This document shows, in pieces, positions 14,487 to 21,069 of a stretch of DNA of 24,247 nt. A model generated the notes under the pieces. It did not search any database. It worked only from the letters and a program-made list of their open reading frames with translations, and had not been told where the DNA came from. Made by a program: the position numbers and the translations under genes. The first letter of the stretch is position 1, and each line of letters starts with the position of its first letter. The stretch is taken from contig JASEJS010000005.1 of NCBI GenBank assembly GCA_030016765.1, positions 1-24,247 on the forward strand. The letters run 5' to 3'. Source of the stretch: Patescibacteria group bacterium (lineage in GTDB: Bacteria > Patescibacteriota > Minisyncoccia > Minisyncoccales > JASEJS01).

Positions 14487-15545
14487 TTATTCCAGTCCTC
14501 TGAGGGCTGTCCCTACGGCTATAGCATAGGCAGGACCCATTTCTCTTAAAATCTCTTCTAAAATTGGAGGATAAAAAATATTAGAAAAAGGATTGGCAAT
14601 CTCAATCTCTTTTTGAAATTTTTCAAAAAAATATTCTTTCAATCCCGGAAGTAAAGCTGTGCCTCCAGCTAAAATAATTTTTTCTATCCCTTTTCTCTCG
14701 GTTCGATAAAAATTGCCAGAGATTTTATCAATTTCATTTAACATGAAATCAATTAATGGAAGAAGAATTTCTCTGATGTTTTGCTCGGAAGGAAAAAGAC
14801 CATATTTTTTTTTATATTCTTCAGCTTTTTTATAATCAATATTTAAGGATTTGGCAATCTGAGAGGTTAATTCATTTCCGGAAAAATCAAAGCTATGGCT
14901 TATTTTTAAAATTCCCTTTTCAACAATGCTACAGGTAGTGCTCTGAGCTCCAATATCTATTAGACAAATTGGTCTTTTATCTTCACCAATAAGAGACCTG
15001 ATCAAACTAAATACCTCAGCTTCAAGAGCCTGAAATTGGAGATTGGCAAGTCTGGCAATTTCCTGATATTGATTGATAACTTCATTGGGAACAGAAACCA
15101 ATAAAATTTTGAGGGGAGTTTTTTGAGAAGGCCGGCCTTCAATTAATCGCCAATCTATGGTCACTTCTGAGAGAGGAAGGGGAATATGAAGTCTCGCTTC
15201 ATATCTAACTGCCTGAGGAAGTTCTTTTTCAGTCATTGGGGGTAACTCAAAGGTAGTAAAAAAAGTTGAAAAATCAGGAATGGAAAAAATAACCTCTCTC
15301 GTTTTTATTTTAGCTTCTTCTAAAATAGCGGTAATGGCCCGAGCAATGTCTTGATTGGAAAGCAAAAGGGCACTTTTTTCAAAGGTCCGAAATGGTTTTT
15401 CATAAAGAGCTTGACTGGAAAGCTCGCCATAATTTTCCAGCTTCCTTCTTTCTCCCCAACGAGATAGCTCAACCATTTTTATTGAAGAAGTTCCAATATC
15501 TATCCCCAGAGAATTCTTGGGAATTAGTCTAAAAGGAAATGACAT
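14487..15545 (-). CDS. pilM: PilM, actin-like pilus assembly ATPase
   Basis: 352 residues, the normal PilM length. An FtsA/actin-fold protein on the cytoplasmic face that binds PilN. Seen: phosphate-1 motif LGIDIGTSSIKMVEL; PPMTEKELPQAVRYEARLHIPLP, a PilM hallmark; phosphate-2 ICLIDIGAQSTTCSIVE; and the adenosine motif KIILAGGTALLPGLKEYF. First gene of the minus-strand pilus locus. The ATG at 15543-15545 has AAAGGA upstream, and an extended -10 promoter lies 18 bp away. Confidence 0.97.
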   Translation of the reverse strand: MSFPFRLIPKNSLGIDIGTSSIKMVELSRWGERRKLENYGELSSQALYEKPFRTFEKSALLLSNQDIARAITAILEEAKIKTREVIFSIPDFSTFFTTFELPPMTEKELPQAVRYEARLHIPLPLSEVTIDWRLIEGRPSQKTPLKILLVSVPNEVINQYQEIARLANLQFQALEAEVFSLIRSLIGEDKRPICLIDIGAQSTTCSIVEKGILKISHSFDFSGNELTSQIAKSLNIDYKKAEEYKKKYGLFPSEQNIREILLPLIDFMLNEIDKISGNFYRTERKGIEKIILAGGTALLPGLKEYFFEKFQKEIEIANPFSNIFYPPILEEILREMGPAYAIAVGTALRGLE

Positions 15546-15562
15546 GATTTTATTCCTTTTCT

Positions 15563-15571
15563 ATTATATCA
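15563..15571 (-). promoter_or_regulatory. Extended -10 promoter of the pilus operon
   Basis: On the minus strand, TGATATAAT: TG-N plus a perfect TATAAT hexamer (15563-15568). No good -35 is seen at 17 bp (CTCCAC), as is allowed for extended -10 promoters. It lies in the 38-bp gap between divergent pilM and comF. Confidence 0.55.
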
Positions 15572-15583
15572 TAAAGAGAATCT

Positions 15584-16234
15584 ATGTGGAGAAAAAACTT
15601 TATTTTAGATCTTCTTTTCCCAAAATTTTGTTTAGGCTGTCAAAAGGAAGGAGATTATCTTTGTGAAGATTGTAAAGCCACTCTGGAAGTCTCTAGTTTT
15701 CATCAAAAATATTCTACTGGGAATTTAGCCGATTTATATTTTGCTGTTTCCTATCAAAAACCTCTCATTAAAAATTTAATCCAAAAATTTAAATATCAGC
15801 CTTTTGTTAAAGAGTTGGCCAAAACCTTGTCTTCTTTAATCATAGACCATTTTCAATTAATGGAAAAGTTACCTGATTTCTCTGAATTTTTTTTGATTCC
15901 CATACCTTTGGAAAAAAAGAAATTAAAACAAAGGGGATTTAATCAAACAGAAGAGATTGCCAAAGAACTTTTAAGATTTCTCAATATCCAAATTTTAAGC
16001 AATGTATTAATTAAAATTAAAGAAACTCTACCTCAGGTAGAGCTAAATGATGAAGAAAGGAAGGAGAATATTAAAGGAGCATTTTGCTGTCGAGATCGAG
16101 AGAAAGTTCGGGGAAGAAAAATCTTATTGATAGATGATGTTTACACCACTGGCTCAACTCTCGAGGAAGCAGCTAAGGTTCTAAGGGAAGCTGGAGCCAA
16201 GGAAGTTTTGGGAATAGTAGTAGCCAGAGGATAA
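15584..16234 (+). CDS. comF: ComF family phosphoribosyltransferase-like protein
   Basis: 216 residues. The N-terminal treble-clef zinc site, CLGCQKEGDYLCEDC, is followed by a type I PRTase fold with the PRPP loop ILLIDDVYTTGSTLEEAA and the upstream KQRGFNQTEEIAKEL motif shared by ComFC. ComF is needed for transformation in many bacteria, acting on single-stranded DNA in the cytoplasm after uptake. It is divergent from pilM across only 38 bp, so the two may share regulation. The start ATG at 15584 has a weak purine stretch (AAAGAGA) upstream. Confidence 0.95.
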   Translation: MWRKNFILDLLFPKFCLGCQKEGDYLCEDCKATLEVSSFHQKYSTGNLADLYFAVSYQKPLIKNLIQKFKYQPFVKELAKTLSSLIIDHFQLMEKLPDFSEFFLIPIPLEKKKLKQRGFNQTEEIAKELLRFLNIQILSNVLIKIKETLPQVELNDEERKENIKGAFCCRDREKVRGRKILLIDDVYTTGSTLEEAAKVLREAGAKEVLGIVVARG

Positions 16235-16240
16235 AATTTG

Positions 16241-16329
16241 CGGAGGAGGTGGGACTCGAACCCACAAGTGGTTTTTTAAGCCACTAAGGATTAGCAATCC
16301 TCTGTCTTACCAATTAGACGTACTCCTCC
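16241..16329 (-). tRNA. tRNA-Ser(GCT)
   Basis: 89 nt with 7-bp acceptor GGAGGAG/CTCCTCC and G73. Anticodon stem GAGGA/TCCTT, loop TTGCTAA, anticodon GCT (reads AGC/AGU). Long class II variable arm with a stem AGTGG/CCACT; T arm GTGGG-TTCGAGT-CCCAC. CCA is not encoded. It is convergent with comF. Confidence 0.95.
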
Positions 16330-16341
16330 TTCTTTAAATCT

Positions 16342-16369
16342 ATTTTACCCTTTCCAAAAATTTCATCAA
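16342..16369 (-). promoter_or_regulatory. Promoter of tRNA-Ser
   Basis: On the minus strand, TTGATG (16364-16369), 16 bp, TAAAAT (16342-16347; 5/6), 12 bp before the tRNA 5' end. The distal palindrome of cassette 2 begins 2 bp upstream of the -35, so protein bound there could affect this promoter. Confidence 0.55.
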
Positions 16370-16371
16370 GA

Positions 16372-16409
16372 AATTATACAAATTACACCATGGTGTAATT
16401 TGTATAATT
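16372..16409. repeat. Perfect 38-bp palindrome, distal copy (cassette 2)
   Basis: All 19 base pairs match around a centre between 16390 and 16391. Core CACCATGGTG, ends AATT. The last two bases overlap the stop codon of the PaaX/Cas2-like gene (16408-16410). 29 of 38 positions match the copy at 16971-17008. There is no loop or U-tract, so it looks like a protein-binding or element-end site, not a terminator. Confidence 0.93.
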
Positions 16410-16968
16410 ATAATTGGAAAAATTTTTTTAAGAATTTATCATTTTCTAATTTAGTTATTTCTAAAACTTGAATCTGTTTTTTATTTAGCCCCAGAAATTC
16501 TCTTAAAAGTTCTATTTCTTCTTTGCATTGAAAAGGATAGATCCAAACACTTTTTTGAAGAGGGTAAAATCCAAATTCCTTTAGCTTTCTCCTAAAGATA
16601 TCCCGAATTATTCTTGAGGTGGCGGGGATATCAAAAATAACCAATCGATATTTTTTATCCCATTTTTTAGGTCTTTCTATTTCTAAATCATTTATTTGAT
16701 ATTTTCCAGCCTGCTTTTCACCTTCTTTAGTAAGAATAAGAGCGATATCTTGACCTTCTCTTTTTAATTCAATTAATCCTTTCCTCTTTAAATAGTAAAA
16801 GGCAGGAAGGAGTTTTTTCTTAGGAATTTTTAACTTAGAAAGATTTTTTGCTAAATTTAAGGCAAAATAAGGAGAGGAGGCAGCTATATAAATTGCTCCG
16901 ATTAAAAGTAAATATTTCAAAATCTCTTTGGAATAATATTTGGCCTTTATTTTTGTTATTTTCCGCAT
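16408..16968 (-). CDS. PaaX/Cas2-like wHTH regulator (copy 2)
   Basis: 186 residues from the ATG at 16966-16968, two bases from the proximal palindrome. The N-terminal ~85 residues form a winged helix (LAKNLSKLKIPKKKLLPAFY, YLKRKGLIELKREGQDIALILT, EGEKQ). The C-terminal domain is Cas2-like, as in PaaX repressors: YRLVIFDIPATSRIIRDIFR, LKEFGFYPLQKSVWIYPF. The conserved Asp is in FDIP. It resembles the protein at 1947-2492 in the wing and in the Cas2-like half (FDIP...R..FR.KL.E.GF...QKS.W..PF) but differs in the recognition region, consistent with the two unrelated palindromes. No cas1, effector or CRISPR array is present. A consensus promoter (17007-17034) drives it, with the palindrome at the expected transcription start. 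Confidence 0.87.
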   Translation of the reverse strand: MRKITKIKAKYYSKEILKYLLLIGAIYIAASSPYFALNLAKNLSKLKIPKKKLLPAFYYLKRKGLIELKREGQDIALILTKEGEKQAGKYQINDLEIERPKKWDKKYRLVIFDIPATSRIIRDIFRRKLKEFGFYPLQKSVWIYPFQCKEEIELLREFLGLNKKQIQVLEITKLENDKFLKKFFQL

Positions 16969-16970
16969 TA

Positions 16971-17008
16971 AATTATAATATTTTCACCATGGTGAATTTA
17001 TTATAAAT
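16971..17008. repeat. 38-bp palindrome, proximal copy (cassette 2)
   Basis: Centred between 16989 and 16990; 16 of 19 pairs match and the core CACCATGGTG is intact. It overlaps the end of the -10 box and covers the expected start site of the promoter for 16408-16968, a standard place for an autorepression operator. Confidence 0.88.
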
Positions 17009-17034
17009 TATAGAGGTTAAGAGAGTGGTGTCAA
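17007..17034 (-). promoter_or_regulatory. Consensus promoter of PaaX/Cas2-like copy 2
   Basis: On the minus strand, perfect TTGACA (17029-17034), 16 bp, perfect TATAAT (17007-17012). Predicted start near 17000, inside the palindrome. The -35 lies one base from the -35 of the divergent tRNA-Arg promoter. Confidence 0.8.
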
Positions 17035-17035
17035 G

Positions 17036-17063
17036 TTGAATTTTTTTAAAAATGCGGTATGAT
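17036..17063 (+). promoter_or_regulatory. Promoter of tRNA-Arg and probably recG
   Basis: TTGAAT (17036-17041), 16 bp, TATGAT (17058-17063; 5/6), ending 12 bp before the tRNA 5' end. Back-to-back with the promoter of the PaaX/Cas2-like gene. Confidence 0.65.
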
Positions 17064-17075
17064 TAAAATAAGAAT

Positions 17076-17148
17076 GCCCTCGTAGTTTAATGGAAAAAAT
17101 GGAAGTTTGCGGAACTTCAGATTGTAGGTTCGATTCCTACCGAGGGCA
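17076..17148 (+). tRNA. tRNA-Arg(GCG)
   Basis: 73 nt. Acceptor GCCCTCG/CGAGGGC with A73, D stem GTTT/AAAT with G18-G19 and A20 (an Arg identity base), anticodon stem GAAGT/ACTTC with loop TTGCGGA, T arm GTAGG-TTCGATT-CCTAC. Anticodon GCG reads CGC/CGU. Most bacteria use ACG (inosine) for this box, so GCG is unusual. CCA is not encoded. Confidence 0.92.
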
Positions 17149-17163
17149 TAATAATTCTCAAAT

Positions 17164-19218
17164 ATGAATCTTTCTACTCCTATTGAAGAGTTAGCTTATG
17201 TTGGTCCTGCCTATCAGAAGAGATTAAGAAAATTGGGTATTAAAAATGTCAGAGATCTCCTATTCCATTTTCCCCATCGCTATGAAGACTTTTCAGAAAT
17301 CATCCTAATTTCTGAAATCAAACTTAATGAAACCTGTTGTATTCAGGGAAAGATTTTAGAAGTAAAAAATACTAAAACCTGGAAAAAGAGAATGATTTTA
17401 ACCCAGGCCATTGTTGAAGATAAAACTGGGGCAATAAAAGTGGTCTGGTTCAATCAGCCTTATTTAATAAATGTTTTGAAGGAAGGTAATTTGGTTTGTT
17501 TAGCTGGTAAAGTTACCCGAGGAAAAGAAGGTCTCTATTTATCCAGTCCAGCCTATGAGAAAATTCATCCAATATCAGACATTGGTTTAACTCATACTGG
17601 TAGAATTGTTCCAATTTATCCAGAAACTGAGGGGTTATCTTCAAGATGGCTGAGGTTTATTATCAAGCCTCTTTTATTGAAATTCAGAAAAACCATCCCC
17701 GAATCCCTACCAGAAAAAATAATAGAATCAAATAAACTTCTTCCCTTAGCTGAGGCCCTTTGGCAAATTCATTTTCCTGATTCTCTGAATTTGGCAAAAA
17801 AAGCTAAAGAGAGATTTTCCTTTGAGGAACTTTTTATTATTTCCCTTTTTGTTTTGAGAGAGAGGCAGAAATTGGCTAAAGAATCAGCTATACCCATTCC
17901 TTTAAATCTTCCTCTTTTAAAAAAATTTGTTAATTCTTTGCCTTTTAAATTAACTGATGCCCAAAAAAGATCGGCCTGGGAAATTTTAAAAGATATAGAA
18001 AAACCAAGACCAATGAATAGATTATTAGAAGGAGATGTTGGTTCAGGAAAAACAGTGGTGGCAGTAATGGCCGCTCTCAATGTAGCTAAGGCTGGTTTTC
18101 AAGTAGCTTTGATGGCTCCCACTGAAATTTTAGCCAAACAGCACTTCCAGAATATATCTAAGCTTTTGGAAAATTTTAATTTGAAAATAGGATTATTAAC
18201 TAGTAAGGAAAAACCGGAAGGAAAAGTTGACATTTCAGTTGGCACCCATGCTTTAATCCAAGAGGGAGTGAAATTCAAAAATTTAGCTTTAGTAATTTTA
18301 GATGAACAACATCGATTTGGAGTAGAACAAAGGGCAAAACTCTGTCAAAAGTCAGGATTTAAAACCAGACTTATTCCTCACCTATTGTCAATGACTGCTA
18401 CCCCTATTCCCAGAACCTTAGCTTTGAGTATTTATGGAGATCTAGATTTATCTTTAATTGATGAGTTGCCAAAAGGGAGAAAAAAAATAATTACTAAAGT
18501 GATTCCTCCTGAAGCTCGCCAAAAAGCTTATGCTTTTATAAGAAAAGAAGTAAAGAATGGAAAGCAGGTATTTGTAATTTGCCCCAGAATTGAACCAGAG
18601 AAAAACCAGCAAAAAATAACCAGCTGGGCAGAAGTTAAGGCAGTAAAGGAAGAATATAATAAATTGTCAAAAAAAGTTTTTCCTGATTTGAAAATTGGGA
18701 TGTTACACGGAAGAATGAAAGTTGAGGAAAAAGAAAAAATAATGAAAGATTTTAAAGAAAGAAAGATCGATATTTTAGTTTCAACTTCAGTGGTGGAAGT
18801 GGGAATTGATATTCCCAATGCTTCTTTGATGATGATTGAGGGAGCAGAGAGATTTGGATTATCTCAACTCCATCAGTTTAGGGGAAGGGTAGGAAGGGGT
18901 AAATTTCAGTCTTTCTGTTTTCTATTTACTGATTCTCCGTCTAAAAAAACCCAGCAAAGATTAAAAGCCCTCCTCTCTTCTGAAAATGGCTTTGAATTAG
19001 CAGAGAAAGACCTGGAAATTAGGGGACCCGGTGATCTCTTTGGCTCCAGACAATGGGGAATTCCAGATTTGGCTATGGCTTCTTTAAAAGATATTTTTTT
19101 GGTTGAAAAAACTAAAAACTCAGCTAAAGAAATTTTAGCCAAAGATCCAGAATTAAAAAAATACCCAATATTAAGGCGGAAGTTAGAAGAATTTCAACAA
19201 AGAATTCACCTCGAGTAA
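17164..19218 (+). CDS. recG: ATP-dependent DNA helicase RecG
   Basis: 684 residues (E. coli RecG 693). It remodels stalled forks and branched DNA. Seen: N-terminal wedge domain with LAYVGPAYQKRLRKLGIKNV and DLLFHFPHRYEDFS; Walker A EGDVGSGKTVVA (~290); DEQH box LVILDEQHRFGVEQRA; motif III SMTATPIPRTLALSI; motif V STSVVEVGIDIPNA; motif VI QLHQFRGRVGRG; and the RecG-specific TRG motif DLEIRGPGDLFGSRQWGIPD. The ATG lies 15 bp after tRNA-Arg with no visible Shine-Dalgarno, so it is probably co-transcribed with the tRNA and released by tRNA 3' processing. Convergent with the glycosyltransferase gene. Confidence 0.98.
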   Translation: MNLSTPIEELAYVGPAYQKRLRKLGIKNVRDLLFHFPHRYEDFSEIILISEIKLNETCCIQGKILEVKNTKTWKKRMILTQAIVEDKTGAIKVVWFNQPYLINVLKEGNLVCLAGKVTRGKEGLYLSSPAYEKIHPISDIGLTHTGRIVPIYPETEGLSSRWLRFIIKPLLLKFRKTIPESLPEKIIESNKLLPLAEALWQIHFPDSLNLAKKAKERFSFEELFIISLFVLRERQKLAKESAIPIPLNLPLLKKFVNSLPFKLTDAQKRSAWEILKDIEKPRPMNRLLEGDVGSGKTVVAVMAALNVAKAGFQVALMAPTEILAKQHFQNISKLLENFNLKIGLLTSKEKPEGKVDISVGTHALIQEGVKFKNLALVILDEQHRFGVEQRAKLCQKSGFKTRLIPHLLSMTATPIPRTLALSIYGDLDLSLIDELPKGRKKIITKVIPPEARQKAYAFIRKEVKNGKQVFVICPRIEPEKNQQKITSWAEVKAVKEEYNKLSKKVFPDLKIGMLHGRMKVEEKEKIMKDFKERKIDILVSTSVVEVGIDIPNASLMMIEGAERFGLSQLHQFRGRVGRGKFQSFCFLFTDSPSKKTQQRLKALLSSENGFELAEKDLEIRGPGDLFGSRQWGIPDLAMASLKDIFLVEKTKNSAKEILAKDPELKKYPILRRKLEEFQQRIHLE

Positions 19219-19345
19219 AAATTCTAAATTCGAAATTCTAAATTCTAAACAAATTCCAATTTCTCAAATCACAAATCCCAAACACTTTTGGAACATTGGA
19301 ATTTAGAATTTGGGATTTGTTTCGGATTTCGGATTTGGAATTTCG
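19219..19345. repeat. AAATTCTAAATTC / GGATTTCGG low-complexity inverted repeat
   Basis: AT-rich repetitive stretch at the convergent recG/glycosyltransferase junction. Nested inverted repeats: AAATTCCAAT (19251-19260) with 19295-19304, and an 11-bp CAAATCCCAAA (19272-19282) with 19309-19319. It contains CTAAACAAATTCCAAT, which is also in pilD (7019-7034). It may serve as a bidirectional transcription end. It also codes for the last ~15 residues of the glycosyltransferase. Confidence 0.72.
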
Positions 19346-20871
19346 GATTTTCTTATTTTTTCTGTTACCCAGAAACCAAGAGGTTTATTTAGCATTAATC
19401 TGGTTTGGGCATCCAAAGCTGGAAAAGCGCCAAAAACAATTAAGGTAATTGGTAAAAGTAGCCATTGCAAAACCATAGAAAGATTTTTCCATCGACTATA
19501 ACCAGAAGGCCTGGGAGGTAAAAGCGACATACTAATAATTGCTGAAACTATCATTCCAATCATAGCCACGGTCATAATATTGCCAGTCAATCTTGGCAGA
19601 CTATAAGAAAGCAAGCTAACATTGAATTCCTCCCCTCCTAAAATCAATGGTAACCATCCTAAAAAGAAAATTAAAAAAGCTGCCGTAGCCCAAGACCAAA
19701 ATCCATCTAAAATATTAAGGGAATGGCGAATTTTCTCTCTAAGAGGGATTTTTTTATTTTTTAAAAAGTTATAAAAGAGATAGGGGATGTTTTCTACTCC
19801 CCAGGCCCATCTTCTTTGTTGCCTATATTGATTGACAATTGTTCTGAACAAATTCTTAGCCACCACCGAATCCATTGAGACTGGATAATAGAGGGGTAAA
19901 ACTCGATAATCACCATTGTAATGAAGATAAGATTTCCAAAAAATTCGAGAATCATCTGAAACTAAATTGGAAGGATATTTAATTTCTTCAAAAATCTTAA
20001 AGGGCATAGAATGGGAAGAATAGGTAACTAATTGCTCTGGCCTCTCTTGCTGTATCATTTGCCAAAAAGTACTAGAAGTAGCAATTACTCTAGAAAAGGC
20101 CGGAGCTTGCCAAATGTTGTTATTATAAACTGGAATAGGCTGATAACTGGTTCTTTGAGGCAATTTGGTAGTTAAATAATAATAGGTCAGACAGGCCAAA
20201 TATTGGGGGAAAATCCTGGTATCTATATCAAAACCGGAGAGAATAATGTTTTGATAGGGAATTTTTAAAGGATCAATTATTTTTTCTTTTGCCTGATTAA
20301 TCGCCCAATTTAAATTGGAACCTTTTCCAGGTATTTCTCCAATTAGGTCTTTAGGATGAACAGTAATTAAAAATCTGAAAAACTTTTCCCCAAATTCTTT
20401 TTCAATTTGTTTAGCTACCTTTTGAGCTTCTTTTTCCGCCCTTTCTTCTGTAGCCAAAACTACTATTATTTTCTGTTTGGGATAATTTGAATCAAAGAGG
20501 GCTTGGCAGGTAGGTCTCACCGTCTCTATTCCCTCTTTATACATCGGTAAAATTATTAAATGGTAAATATCCTTCCAATTTCCAATCTTCTCGAGCTTAA
20601 AGAGCCAATTGGTCCTTAAATGTTTTTTCATTTTTAGATAGCTAGCTATCTGATGAAAAGACAAATAGGAAATCCTTAACAACCAATAAATATCGAAAAT
20701 GAGAATAAAAATAGCGACTATTGCTGGAGCTAACCAAGATAAAATAAAAGCTCCTCCCAATGTTATCCAGGAGAGAAAACCGGGGAAAATCTCAAAACAC
20801 CTATATAAAAATCTTTCTTTAGGGTTTTGAAGATCTTGAGCCCGAGAGAGATTTAAATAATTCTTTAGCAT
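19303..20871 (-). CDS. Membrane glycosyltransferase family 2 (cellulose synthase-like)
   Basis: 522 residues from the ATG at 20869-20871. A longer frame runs back through tRNA-Glu and is rejected; ATG 20893-20895 is a possible alternative. Two N-terminal TM segments (~33-75), then a GT-A domain: IILPMYKEGIETVRPT, GKGSNLNWAINQAKEK, a DxD-like GFDIDTR, and the QRRW motif in NQYRQQRRWAWG typical of processive GT2 enzymes. C-terminal TM segments follow (~405-430, 440-475, 490-510). It probably makes or transfers a surface polysaccharide or glycolipid; the substrate is unknown. The tail SEIPNPKSETNPKF comes from the low-complexity repeat, so the ancestral protein probably ended near WVTEKIRK. Likely read from the tRNA-Glu promoter. 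Confidence 0.9.
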   Translation of the reverse strand: MLKNYLNLSRAQDLQNPKERFLYRCFEIFPGFLSWITLGGAFILSWLAPAIVAIFILIFDIYWLLRISYLSFHQIASYLKMKKHLRTNWLFKLEKIGNWKDIYHLIILPMYKEGIETVRPTCQALFDSNYPKQKIIVVLATEERAEKEAQKVAKQIEKEFGEKFFRFLITVHPKDLIGEIPGKGSNLNWAINQAKEKIIDPLKIPYQNIILSGFDIDTRIFPQYLACLTYYYLTTKLPQRTSYQPIPVYNNNIWQAPAFSRVIATSSTFWQMIQQERPEQLVTYSSHSMPFKIFEEIKYPSNLVSDDSRIFWKSYLHYNGDYRVLPLYYPVSMDSVVAKNLFRTIVNQYRQQRRWAWGVENIPYLFYNFLKNKKIPLREKIRHSLNILDGFWSWATAAFLIFFLGWLPLILGGEEFNVSLLSYSLPRLTGNIMTVAMIGMIVSAIISMSLLPPRPSGYSRWKNLSMVLQWLLLPITLIVFGAFPALDAQTRLMLNKPLGFWVTEKIRKSEIPNPKSETNPKF

Positions 20872-20932
20872 GTGGCGCACAGGGAAACCCCGCATCAAAA
20901 CAAAGCTCGGTGAGATAAAAACCCTTTGTTTA

Positions 20933-21004
20933 TGCCGCCACGGGGAGTTGAACCCCGGTTTTTGGCTTGAAGGGCCAATGTCCGAACCGCTAGACGATGA
21001 CGGC
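20933..21004 (-). tRNA. tRNA-Glu(TTC) with C33
   Basis: 72 nt. Acceptor GCCGTCA/TGGCGGC with A73, D stem GTC/GAC, T arm CGGGG-TTCAACT-CCCCG. Anticodon stem TTGGC/GCCAA gives the loop CCTTCAA: anticodon TTC with C at position 33 instead of the near-universal U33. CCA is not encoded. Confidence 0.9.
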
Positions 21005-21015
21005 AAATCGAATTT

Positions 21016-21043
21016 ATTTTATCAAAAAATTGAAAAAAATCAA
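21016..21043 (-). promoter_or_regulatory. Promoter of tRNA-Glu
   Basis: On the minus strand, TTGATT (21038-21043), 16 bp, TAAAAT (21016-21021), 11 bp before the tRNA. It overlaps the divergent prsW promoter. Confidence 0.6.
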
Positions 21044-21058
21044 TTTTTCAATTATAAT
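21028..21058 (+). promoter_or_regulatory. prsW promoter with inverted repeat; near-leaderless start
   Basis: TTGAAA (21030-21035), 17 bp, perfect TATAAT (21053-21058). The -10 ends 11 bp before the prsW ATG, so the mRNA would have only a few bases of leader, and no Shine-Dalgarno is present. A perfect 10-bp inverted repeat (21028-21037 and 21044-21053, arm AATTGAAAAA) spans from the -35 to the -10, an operator-like position that would also cover the tRNA-Glu -35. Confidence 0.62.
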
Positions 21059-21069
21059 TAAAAAATGAT

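Larger units (their letters stand above)
16372..17008 (-). mobile_element. Candidate palindrome-flanked PaaX/Cas2-like cassette 2
   Basis: A 637-bp unit with one gene between two related 38-bp palindromes, lying between tRNA-Ser and the tRNA-Arg/recG unit. It matches the organisation of 1909-2541 (633 bp) although the palindrome sequence differs. No target-site duplication is obvious. Mobility is inferred from architecture only; a repressor with paired operators is the alternative. Confidence 0.35.

Noticed and set aside
16408..16968. A CRISPR-Cas adaptation gene (cas2)
   Set aside because: The Cas2-like fold is only the C-terminal half of a wHTH protein, as in PaaX; there is no cas1, no effector and no repeat-spacer array in the window. 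The same holds for 1947-2492.
19303..21006. Glycosyltransferase beginning at 21006
   Set aside because: The first 45 codons would be read through tRNA-Glu and its trailer; the family-like sequence starts at the ATG 20871.
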